From contig QQUU01000082.1 in NCBI GenBank assembly GCA_003385605.1, forward strand, positions 1-64,000: a DNA stretch of 64,000 bases. The letters are read 5' to 3'. The position numbers and the translations under genes were made by a program. Numbering within the stretch: the first letter of the stretch is position 1; each line of letters opens with the position of its first letter. Below the pieces are notes generated by a model. That model worked only from the letters and a program-made list of their open reading frames with translations. It ran no database searches and was not told where the DNA came from. The stretch is from Bacteroidota bacterium. Lineage in GTDB: Bacteria > Bacteroidota > Bacteroidia > Flavobacteriales > Schleiferiaceae. This document shows positions 22,880 through 34,500 of the stretch, one piece after another.

Positions 22880-24508
22880 ATGAACCGAACTGATTACCAG
22901 GGTGCTATGCGCCTGATTTTCGCGACCCTTATAGTTTTTACTCTTGCACCCAATGCCATTGGACAGGTCCAAAAAGCCCCAGGTGGCATAACGGGGTGCG
23001 CACTCTGGAGTGAAAATGGTGACTCATCATCATATATTGCTAACTATCACACACTTAACCTACTTAGTCTTGAACTGGATGCCGTAGGAAAAATCCCGCC
23101 AATGGAAGGAGCCACCACTTTTTTCTTGGTCCTCAAGCCTTCCTTCTCTCAAGCTACAGGCGCTGAGTTCATAAAGCTTGGCGATATATCTGTTTATGAC
23201 AACAGGATCGATCATGGCACCACATCTACGCCTTTGGATTTTTCCGATGGTAACCCAAAAATTCTAACATTAAAGATGCAGCGCTCTCCGCGCTATAAGA
23301 CATCATTATTGCCAAGCTTAGATATAAAGGACTCTAGTCTTTTTTCTTTAGCCGAGCTCATTTACTACCCACACTTAAAAAGCCGTGAATCTATCAGAAT
23401 GGTCAATACATATTTGGCCATCAAATACAGCATCCCCATCACGGATATTTCCGAAAAGCAATGGCGTGATTACTTGGCCTCTGATTCCACACACTACTGG
23501 GATTTCACAACAGATAAGCTTTATGGCAAGCGTGTACTGGGTGTTGGGCGCTCTTGGGACGAGGATTTGTTCCAGCCTCAGACGCAAACATCTCACGGCT
23601 CTTTCCTCCAGCTCTCATTAGATACTATCAAAAATCAAGGTGTGATGCCTAGGGTTCCCATTGAGGAAGACGCCTTCTTGATCTTCTCAGAACGTGTACC
23701 AGCCGCTTATTCATCATTGCTCACCTGTGATCAAAAGGGAATAAACCCATTATTGAATTGGAAACTAAAACCGCACAACTGGGACAGTGAGACTTCCAGG
23801 ATGTTTATTAAGATGGACAGGCCCAGTGGTGTATTAGCGGACTCCATCTGGATTACAGACGGGTTCAATTACACCTATGTGCCACTTGTTGCGGGTAGCC
23901 CAACAATGCTAACCTACTCGGTAAGCTTAGACAGCCTTGCCAATGGGCTTCACTACTTCTTTACCTCTGATTATGGCAATCCATGTGATGATCTAGAAAT
24001 CACCGTAGCCCAAAATGTGTTGACCGTTGATATGAATTCGATTTCCGCGGGAGATAATGGTTTCACATTGAAGATGCATAAATATAGCAATGGCCTTTTG
24101 ATTCAGGAGCCATTGAATGGTAGCCTCACTAAAGAATTAAATGACGGGCAATACCAACTGACGGTGTTAGACCGTGACGGAAAAACTGTTGTGGAACGCT
24201 CAATACTAATAAAGCTAACTGCTGGTTCAGATGAGTCACTGGCATTGATAGAACCTGAGCTTGTGTTAATGCCAAACCCAGTGCTGGTCGGCAACCTATC
24301 TAGCTTGAGTATCAAAAATCTGCCAAGCGCTCAAGACATCACACTTAGGGTTTCTGACGGAAGTGGAAAAGCATTGATTGCCAATCAAATGCCATATAAA
24401 AATGGTATGGTGGTGCAGTTAACTGGGCCAACACCTGGACTCTATACCATTAGCGTCATTCAAGGCGCCACTGTCTATAGCATCAAGATGCTTGTTGCAG
24501 CCCACTAA
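22880..24508 (+). CDS. Secreted protein with T9SS type A sorting domain
   Basis: 542 residues. A signal peptide is present (MRLIFATLIVFTLAPNAIGQ, with a 9-residue N-extension if the first ATG is used). The N-terminal region has the 'P-G-G-I-x-G-x-x-L-W' opening typical of Bacteroidota secreted LamG-like or DUF8202-like proteins. The last ~80 residues are a T9SS C-terminal domain: VLMPNPVLVGNLSSLSI, then LRVSDGSGKALIANQM and GLYTISVIQGATVYSIKMLV. It would cross the outer membrane by type IX secretion and be attached or released. It precedes the SpvB/RHS genes by 51 bp and is likely co-expressed with them. Confidence 0.85.
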   Translation: MNRTDYQGAMRLIFATLIVFTLAPNAIGQVQKAPGGITGCALWSENGDSSSYIANYHTLNLLSLELDAVGKIPPMEGATTFFLVLKPSFSQATGAEFIKLGDISVYDNRIDHGTTSTPLDFSDGNPKILTLKMQRSPRYKTSLLPSLDIKDSSLFSLAELIYYPHLKSRESIRMVNTYLAIKYSIPITDISEKQWRDYLASDSTHYWDFTTDKLYGKRVLGVGRSWDEDLFQPQTQTSHGSFLQLSLDTIKNQGVMPRVPIEEDAFLIFSERVPAAYSSLLTCDQKGINPLLNWKLKPHNWDSETSRMFIKMDRPSGVLADSIWITDGFNYTYVPLVAGSPTMLTYSVSLDSLANGLHYFFTSDYGNPCDDLEITVAQNVLTVDMNSISAGDNGFTLKMHKYSNGLLIQEPLNGSLTKELNDGQYQLTVLDRDGKTVVERSILIKLTAGSDESLALIEPELVLMPNPVLVGNLSSLSIKNLPSAQDITLRVSDGSGKALIANQMPYKNGMVVQLTGPTPGLYTISVIQGATVYSIKMLVAAH

Positions 24509-24559
24509 CCTTTATTAAGACTTAAGAACTCCAAGAAGAACTACCTGATACACTAAGCC

Positions 24560-25525
24560 ATGAAAAACAAAACGTCTTTTACAGAGTGCCTTGCTGCATA
24601 CATTACCATATTCATTTTCTTGTTCCCCGATGTAAGCGCATCAGCTCGCGCACTATCCCAAAAACCGTGGCAGGATTTTTCATATGAATCAGCCTCTGTC
24701 TATTCCCATGTTTTAGCGACAAACGACAATACCGGAGATTTTCATGCGGTGAATGCCATGAGCATTTCTGGAGATGTGCAAACTGTGTTTTTAGGAGGCC
24801 ATGCCAATGACGCGCTAAACAAACCAACCGATGATGTCATTGGATTTGAAATTGAAAACTGGGACCTGGAGACCAACGCCCACATCACATTCTTGAAAAG
24901 TAAAAGTGGCCCTGTAGGCGTCACAATTAACGGTCAACACTACTTTGATGTTAAAGGATCTAGTCTGGTAGTCTCAAGCGCATTCTTGGGTGAGGGACAT
25001 AATACCGTTCTGTTTTCTTCTTCCAACGGACAGCCCGTTGCCATTGAAAATATTCGCTTTGCAACAACGAATCTTTCAGCAGATGGCGTATCAGTACTAC
25101 AGTCTGCCTCACCAGAGGATTTTACCCTCAATCAATTAGAAAAAAATGGTCACAAAGGATCAGATAACAACAGCCTAGTTGGCTTTGCCTTGAAAAGCCG
25201 TCAGACGGCAGCCATTCCACTTTCTTTGAGTAATGTCACGCGCGGCGCTACTGCCTATAGGAGCAGCCAACAAGGTCAAATTGTCTCGGTAAAAATTGGT
25301 GTGAACAGAGACATGAGTGAGAGCCAGTTGCGTGAAGCTCAGGTAATGTTCTTTGAATACCAAACAAAATCATGGCAGCAAGCATTTGTGAAGGATGTAG
25401 ATCATGCCACGTTTATGGTTGAGGCAGATGTACCTGGTGGTACGGATTATTTCGTAGCAATGATTAAAAACACCAGAAATGCCGGAGGCCTCTGCGTTTA
25501 TGCCAACGGCAATTTCAGACCTTGA
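24560..25525 (+). CDS. N-terminal part of a SpvB/RHS protein, separated by frameshift
   Basis: 321 residues with a signal peptide (ECLAAYITIFIFLFPDVSASA). Residues ~60-190 form a beta domain. Residues ~225-308 (VSVKIGVNRDMSESQLREAQ ... FFEYQTKSWQQAFVKDVD ... TDYFVAMIKN) match the segment that in other Bacteroidota SpvB proteins directly precedes the 'P-x-x-I-x-x-x-x-A-A-D/T-P-A-A-G-I-N-L-I-x-P-P' start of the SpvB domain. That next segment is in the +1 frame here (25479 onward). So this is probably the export-competent N-terminus of the 3180-residue protein, detached between 25464 and 25525 by one base. The last residues (GGLCVYANGNFRP) are out-of-frame read-through. Confidence 0.7.
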   Translation: MKNKTSFTECLAAYITIFIFLFPDVSASARALSQKPWQDFSYESASVYSHVLATNDNTGDFHAVNAMSISGDVQTVFLGGHANDALNKPTDDVIGFEIENWDLETNAHITFLKSKSGPVGVTINGQHYFDVKGSSLVVSSAFLGEGHNTVLFSSSNGQPVAIENIRFATTNLSADGVSVLQSASPEDFTLNQLEKNGHKGSDNNSLVGFALKSRQTAAIPLSLSNVTRGATAYRSSQQGQIVSVKIGVNRDMSESQLREAQVMFFEYQTKSWQQAFVKDVDHATFMVEADVPGGTDYFVAMIKNTRNAGGLCVYANGNFRP

Positions 25526-28500
25526 ACCGGCAACACCGGCGGCAGGTATTAACCTAATCCAACCTCCTTCAGCAAATCAGCAAGGTGATGCGGTGATTAG
25601 CTATCCAATAGCAATTCCTGCAGGACGACAGGGACTAACACCTCAGGTGTCACTTACATATAATTCATCAGGTAGTGAGAGTTGGTGTGGCTATGGATGG
25701 AACATTGCTACACAGAGTATTAGCGTGGATACAAGATGGGGAGTTCCAACATTTGATCCACTGGAGCAAAGTGAGGTATACTTATATAATGGTGTCACCT
25801 TACATGGTGAAAATGGAGAGAAAGCTAACCGTCCTAATGTAGACAACAATGGGAAGGTCACCTATGCTTCGCGCAAATCAGGCACGCAGAGATTCTTCCC
25901 AAGGGTTCAATCATCTGTACAAAGCATTGAACGCCACGGCAATGGAACTGACAAGTACTATTGGATTGTAACAGATGCGGATCAAACAAAATTCTATTAT
26001 GGCACAACTGATGGGGTTCAGGTGAATCTAGACGCATGTCTTGAAACACAAGGTGATAATAACATTTCTCAGTGGTTCCTCACAAAAGTTGAGGACAAGT
26101 GGGGTAATTATATCACCTACAACTACAGAAAGACTCAGTTAAACAATACATCTGACGCCATGAAGGGCGGGGTCTCTATGTATTTGGAGTCGATTCAATA
26201 CACTGGATTTGGAACAGATCCAGGCAACTATAGCATCCATTTCCAACTCGCCCCCTCAAGTAGAAAGGATTCACGCGTCGCATTGAATTCAGGATTGAAG
26301 ATTGTCGATAACAAAAGCCTAGATCAGATAGTTGTTAAATACGCGGGCACAGTTATCAAATCATACAAGCTTCACCAAAGTGAAGGCAGCTTTTTTAAGA
26401 CTAGGCTAGATAGTGTCTCAGAAATGCGTGGTTCAACAGTTTTCCACACCCATTCATTTGAATATGAGGACGTTGCTTCATTAGGCTTTTCTTCACCGAC
26501 AAGCATTTCCCTGGGGACTACAGATATATCGATGGGTATACTAGACTCAAAAATCGCTGATAAGATTGGAAACAGCCTTATACGTGGTGTTGCACCATCG
26601 CCTATTTCAAGGTCAACGTCGAAGGGATGGAGTTTTGGTGGCACATTTGGTGCGGGCATTACATCTAATCTTCCACAACTCAAAGACATTTTGGATAGAT
26701 CTGAAACCACTAGCGGCAGCTTCGGTTTTTCTGAGAATCAATCTAGAGATTTAACTCAACTTATGGATGTGAATGGAGACGGTCTTATCGACTTTATGTA
26801 TCTGGCTCCAAATGGAAAAAAGTATTATCGACCTGGCAAAATTGTAAATGGACGATTAGGGTTTTCAGAAAGCGCTTTATCAATTGATCAAGAAGCCAAG
26901 TATAGTTCTATATCGTCTAGTATAAACTTTGGTCTAGACCACACTGGAAAAAGAGTAGAGGTCAAGGATGGAGGTGGAAATCTTGTGGGTGAAGTTGCAA
27001 AAGTGTATGTAGGAGTTAACTATAATCAATCAACATCAACGACCAACTCCTTCTACTCAGATTATAATGCAGATGGTATCATTGACTATGTAATGCAATC
27101 GGATAATGATAAAGCAATAGTAAAATTTGGATCCATTGACAACTTAGGTAAGCTAAGGTTTAGTGAATCTAGTATTGCCACAATCTCACCTGTTATAAAA
27201 AAGGAAACTGTAAATAGCTCACCGTCTAACAGTGGTATAAAGCCAATTCAGATTGTTAGAATTTGGGAAGCCCCGCAAAGTGGCACTATTAACATATCAG
27301 GTCAAGCGAGCATGTCTACCATTAGTGGCAACACTCTAGACGGTGATATTAAAGTCGCCATACAGCATAATGGCGATTACTTAACTATATCAAATAAGGA
27401 CTGGCATTCTATTGCCCCGTTGTCACCGGTTAACATGGTTTACAATTCTTTAGATGTTAGCAAGGGAGACTTGGTGATGTTTAGATCAAACCAGGTAAGT
27501 GATGGCCAAAAAGACTTTTTAGATTGGGATCCATCCATCTCCTATACAAACAACCAGACAATTGTAGATGGCGCAGGAAATAATTATTCTGCATCTAGTT
27601 ATACAGACGGTTTTATCGTTGAAGGGCGAGATGTGGTAAGGGTTTCTGCGAAGGACACCATAGAAGTCACTTTGCAACGTGATCATTCATCTCATTCTGC
27701 AGACATGCATTACAAGATTATTGTTAGTGAATTTGATGCAAGTGGGGAATTCGTAGAAAACCATGTGTTTAGAAACACACTGACACAAGGGGGCTCATTT
27801 AACTCCAATTTTAAGACCGAAAACAATGTATCAGCCACATTTATTGAACAGCGTGGTGTTGTATCTGGTGTTGACACGGCATCGAGCCTAATAATCGTGT
27901 TTGAACTTGAGGCTTCATCTAATGTGAAATGGCCCAAGGCTAAGTGGCGACCAATTGTCACAATTGACTCAAAATGTGATAGTAAACATAAAGTATACCC
28001 AAATGTCAACTACAGCATATATAACAAGCTTCACACAAATGAGAGTGCAATCACTTTAACAGGCCTAAGCAACTCTGTTGCATATGAGGTATTCCCTGAA
28101 TTCTCTGCGTTTGGATGGGCTTTCTTGACTGAAGACCATAAAGTATACATGGCTGTAAAGAGCGGCAATAATACAATTGCTGAAAAAGCATTAATGTTTA
28201 CCAGCAACGGGATTACTACATATGAGATAAATAATGATGGAAGTATTAGCAATAGCATCTCTAATTCCAGTTTTAATGGCGGTAACAGTTCATTCTTGGA
28301 TAGTGACGTGGTTAATTCAAAGATTACTGTTGAATTCAACATTGCAGAAGGATACCAGAGCGAAGAATTAGCAAGTAAAATATTTCAAAAACTACAGAAA
28401 CTCAAAGTGAAATCAGGTTCCTCAACCCATGCGGTATATAGCGGATCTGATATGAAGAGAAATATCTACTACACTTTGTGGGAAGAAGCAACCAGACCTT

Positions 28501-31500
28501 TTCTACACTGGGGGCAGTTTGCATGGAGCCCTTCAAGTGGCAATGAGCTAAATACCATTTCTGTTGCTGAGCTTAAAAATGAGGTAAATAAGTTCAGTGA
28601 GCCTGAGTACGAATACGGCGATGAAGGCCCAGACTCTGCTCATTTTGTTAATATGGGAATTCAAGACAACCCCTCATCATGGAATTTCTTCTCTTTGCAG
28701 CCTACTAGAGGAGAACACAGTGAGGCGTGCCGTACTTACATCAAGGAGATTCTTCCGTCAGACTCATTAAAGGACCGATGGGCATTCGTTGGATCACACA
28801 TTGGAACCTACCGCCTTGGTAAGGTGGCCCCTGGAGTACTTGGCGAATCTGAGAGGTCATACGATTCCCAGCCCATTGTAATGACTCCATACAGCGCGTA
28901 CGGCGCAATCAATGAATCTAAATCGTACTCATTAAACGCTCAGTACACTTCATTGAGGTCACCTGTTGGCTTAAGTGGGAATATTTATTCAAAAAGTGCA
29001 CTTTTCACTGCCACTACATCGAGCTTTATGGATCTTAACGGCGACCAGTTTCCTGATGTGATCCAGACTGGAGACGATATCAAAGTCCAAATGTCTAACC
29101 CCTCGGGTGGCCACATAGATGAAAATCAAATTTCTACAGAGAAATACTTACAAAAGTCATTAGATGGTTCATTAGGTATTTCAAAAAACGCATATTACTT
29201 AAACGAGAAGCCAAAATGGGCTGTTAAACTCAAGCACCTGAGCGGCCTGCCTTTAGGCGCAAGTTGGGATGTTGAGTCACTGATAGATGTAAATGGTGAT
29301 GGGCTGCCCGATAGAATTGAGGACCGACTTAATGCTAACCACTCCATTCAATTGAACAATGGGCACGGTTTTGAGGCATTATATACACCGAGCTTACCAA
29401 ACTCTATGGCTAATAACGGCCTTCAATCTAAAAGGAAAAACTTTTCAGAGAGTACTGGCGGCAATGTATTTGGTGGCATGGATTACGCCGACAAAATAGA
29501 CACTGATACTGTTGGGATAGCGCGTAGTTGGTCAATAGGCTTGGGGGCAAATGCCTCAGCAAGCTTCAACAACCGTGTAGCTGTTGACTTAAATGGTGAT
29601 GGCCTGGTTGACGCGCTTAAAGTGACAATCGGATTATCCGGCAACCCTGTGATTTCAAAAGTTTACCTAAATACTGGAACTGGTTTCCAAGAGATAACGG
29701 TTAATAGCAATGCGCCTGTACTCAGCCAAGGGAATACAACTACAATGGGCTTATCCCTAGACGGTTCAGGCACTGGGTCAGGCTTTTTCCCAACTGGCAC
29801 AAACAAATTCCTAAAGTTCTCATTATCGCTCCGAGGCGGAGTTAATTACGGGGTCTCACAAGTGAGAAACAGTTTGCGTGACATGAATGGCGATGGAGCT
29901 GCAGATTACATAGTTAGCAATGGTTACAACAGCATAGAGGTATACTACAACCAATCAGCTTTGGCCAACAAATTGAAGACAGTATACAACCCGCTGGGAG
30001 GGTCTTTTGAGATTTCTTATGACCACGTCGGTAATAAAAGAGGAGATTACGATCCTGTAATTCACACCACAGATAGTCTTCAGCGAATTGTATGGGACAT
30101 GCCCAATGGTAAATGGGTTATGAGCCAGGTAACCATCAATGATGGGCTTGACATTACATATAACAACAAAGAACTGGACGGAATTGACCAACAAGTTCTA
30201 TCATTCAAGTATGACGGAGGTATTCATTCAAGAAGGGAGCGCGGATTTACAGGATTCACTAGAGTTGAAACCATTCAGGAAAATCAAAACCCCAATGGTG
30301 TCAATCATTATCCGAAGCGTTACCTATCAGAGGTTGTAGAATATTTTAGGCCAGATGACCTCAGTGTTTCAGAATTGCGGAAGCATGAGTACCGTCAGGG
30401 TCTTGTAAGAAAGTCTTCACAGATATTCCATCGAGATCAGAGAAGATTTCATAGTGTTCAGTGGGTAGATATTCCCGGAGAATATGGCGATGGTTATTGG
30501 GACACTACGTATACCTATTCACATTATGATACTTTGCTATCAGTATCTGAATACGAATATGAATTTAGGAATGTAGCGATCCATTCAACTAGTGGTAGCA
30601 AAGGCCTTGTTATTGATAATAACGGCACTTGGGATGTCGTTACCTGGAGCAGGGCAGGGGAAACAAGTACTTTATTCCCTGCGGTAGTTCATACTTCTTC
30701 AATCTCATGGCCACAAAAGGACGACAGAGCCAATTTTCATGAGCAAAAATTTGACATTGAATACGACAAATACTACAATGTTACTATGTATAAAGACTAC
30801 GGAGTGGCGACACCGGGCATTGCATCAATAGTTCCAGTAGATACTGTGCTCATACCATACTATAAGTATATACATCAGGACAATCTGTGTTCTGAGTTGT
30901 CATTGAATACGACATTAAGTAATGCTGATTATGATGTATACGTAATTCCTTGCACAACGGATGTATCTTATAGCGCTGACACAATTTGGGTGACAAAACC
31001 TGGTAGTGATTGTATTGGAGATCCATTCGGTATTACTATTTGTAGAGATGGCATTAGCAACACGCTGGAGTCTGTTCATCGCAAGTTAGACACGTTGGAG
31101 AACATAGTCTATGAATATCAAACCAACACAGTATTCAATGGTGCTAGAATTGCCACTCTAGAGTACTTTGATCCGGTAAATGCAAATGATCGCACAGCTC
31201 AATTAAAGAAGCACTCCATCTATCTAGATAACACCAATCCAGGCAGTTTAAAACGACAGAGCGAAGTCACTTCCCTCAACCAAGGAAATGCTGTCAAAAC
31301 ATTCAAGACTAAACTCAATAGCGCAGATTGGGCATATACGGACTTACAGTACGACACTTATGGTAATGTAACTCAAGTAAAAGGAGCTCAAAATCACAAA
31401 GGACAGAGAGGTTTTGTTAACTATTCATACGATAACATTGACCATCAGTTCATCGAAACCATAGCTAACAATTTTGGCGAAAGTATCTGCAATCAATACG

Positions 31501-34500
31501 ACCACAGTACTGGTCTATTAGAAAGAACGTTGGGCATCAACGGTCATGCTATGCAATATGAGTACGATCAATTCCAGCGACTGATTAACATATGGGCACC
31601 CCGTGAACTATTGAACCCCAATAGCGCACCAACAGTTAATTATAGTTACGATTTAGAAAACAGAGTTGCGGTGACTACGCATAACACAGATAATCTAAAT
31701 CACTATAATGTCTCCCTAAGTGAAGATGATAATTACTGCCAAGTAGTAGACTTATCAACTCGCGATACAATTGCCAATGGTGTAAAGACGGCAACTTTCA
31801 TTGACGGCTTAGGAAAGGCTGTTCAAATTAAAACCACCAAAACAAACTCTGCCACGACAGCCACTTCCGTTATAGTGTCGGGAATAGTACAAAACAATAG
31901 GTTTGGCAAGCCAATAGTTGTACGCGCAGACTTTATTGACGACCCTACGACTAGTCTCAGGACTCTAACACAAGAGCCTTCTGACATCCTGCAAAAGGAT
32001 TTCAAATATGACTACTCACATCGTCAGATATCAGCAAAGAGCTGGACTCCTGCTGTAAATAGTGCAGGGTCAATAGGCTACTGGACTGAATCGACTGCGG
32101 AATTTGTTTGGGACAACCACGACTTTACTACCGTTAGTCAAGTAAACTCAAATCAAGGAGTTGGTGCCACTGCCAATAGCAAATCAGTCCAATACCTAGA
32201 CTCCTACGGCAGAACAGTTAAAAGCGTTAACTATAACGGCCAAAACTTAGTCACTACTCAATTTGAATACAACGGACTAAGTGAGCTACTCAAGGTGACT
32301 AACCCACTTGGACTGGAAACAGACTATTCCTATGATTTGGCGGGACGTCAAACCCAGGAAACACATCCAGACAGAGGAACAACAAACCTGACCTATGATA
32401 AGGCCAGCAATGTCATAACTATTGAAAATGAAGCTACAATGTTGGTTGGTGACGTGATTACATTAAGTTATGATTATGGCAGGCTAGTAGAGAAAATGAT
32501 GCCCTCAGTTCCTGGCGCTGAGCTGTACAATGTGCAGTATGAATATGGCTACAAGGGAGACGGTAAGAATGGCGCAGGAAGGGTAGTTAAAATTACACAG
32601 GGTAATGCATTTAAGGTTGATAAGCTGAAATACGATGAGCTTGGTAATGTTCACTTAGAGGAAAAATCCGTCAATGTGCCAAATGTTGGTGTTAGAGATT
32701 ATACTACCCGGTACATATACGATTCATTTGGCAGAATTCTTAGAACCGTTTACCCTGACAACGACCAGGTAGATTACGCCTACACATCGCTTGGCGAACT
32801 ATCATCGGTCACATCTTTTATGGCAGGAACGGGAACTCAGGATATTCTATCAAATATCAAATACGATGGATTTGGTAATATTTCTGAGATCATTCACGGA
32901 AATGGGGCGAAAACGACTTACTCGTATTCAAATGTTACTAGAACACTTCTTGGATCAGAGGTGTTTGCCAAACAATCCGGTGGTAGCAGCCAGGTTTCCT
33001 TACTTGACAGAAATTACACCTACAATAACAAAGGCATGATTTCTCAAGTTCAGAGAACTATGGATCAAAGCCTAACTCAAGGCAACGAAACACAGCAGTC
33101 GTTCAACTTCACATATGATGCATTGAATCGACTTTCAAGTGCCACATCTACGGTTCAAGGACAGCAGGCGTATTCAAACCAGATGAGCTACAACGATGTT
33201 GGAGGAATCCTAAATAAGAACTCCAACGTATCTGGTAGTCAGACTTTTGCGCAAAATGCAAATGATATGACATACTCACTTGATTATACTTATAACTCTG
33301 CTAAGAAGCATCAACTGGATCAGGTAGAAGACCAAGTAACAGGTGATATTATGAGCTTTACCTACAACTCCTCAGGTAGTATCTCGGAAATCCAAAAACA
33401 GAATAACCCTGCTAAAGATGAACGCTTCCTGTGGAACTACGAACAATGGTTGATAGCAGTTGAAAATGAACAGGGTATTCATCACTACATCTACGACCAT
33501 AGTGGTGAGCGTATCATGAAATCTTCTCTCATTCAAACTCAAGTACAGATAAATGATGAAGTGGTTCAAGAATTGTCGTCGCTAGATCCTTACACACTAT
33601 ATGTGAACCCGTACTACGTTATTACCTCATTCTCTAACGGGGACAAGGTGAGCAAACACTACTACATGGGAATGCAAAGAGTTGCTACAGATGTCGGCAT
33701 CACAGTGAATAACGGCGGTGCATCGAATAACCCTGAATCAGTGGATTCAGATAAAGGCGAGAGCATAATAAATGGAGCAGTCGACCAAAAATTAGAGGCT
33801 GTTTCCAATGAAATCCACAACGATGTTTTGGTTAACATAAGGTTTATTATGAGTAATTTCGGTCAAATCACTGATAACGAGAGTTTTAACTCTATCGCCC
33901 CGATAGAGAGCCTCTATCCCGATTTGGCCCAAAACAGTGTCTCAAATGCAACTGCCGATGCGTTGAATCCGGAGCCATCTGTGAGCACACGTATCATTTA
34001 CTGGTACCACCCTGATTATGTTGGGAATGTAGACATGGTTACGGACCTTAATCAAGAAGCCTACGAGTTCTATCTCTACAACCCTTGGGGTGAGAGTCTC
34101 TACCATTGGGAAAGTGGTTCGTCCAGTTGGAATTCACCATACAGGTTCAACTCCAAGGAGTTTGATGCTGAGACGGGCATGCATTACTACGGAGCTAGGT
34201 ATCATCACCCTAAGCTTAGTGTATGGATGAGTGTTGATCCGTTGGTAAGCAAAACATTGGATTCTTACGCATTCACAGGTAACAGTCCCATAATCTTAAT
34301 TGACACGGATGGCTTAGAAGTTATTATCGCGTCCAATATTCCTACCGCTGGAACAAACGTGATTGATAAATTGCAAAAAACAGGAGTTTTTAAAGCATTT
34401 TCTCGAAGGTATCAACTTAATCATGCTGACCTTACTATAAAGTATGATGCAAAAACTACAGGAGCTTATGCGTACGCTCCAGATGCAAATACCATGTATT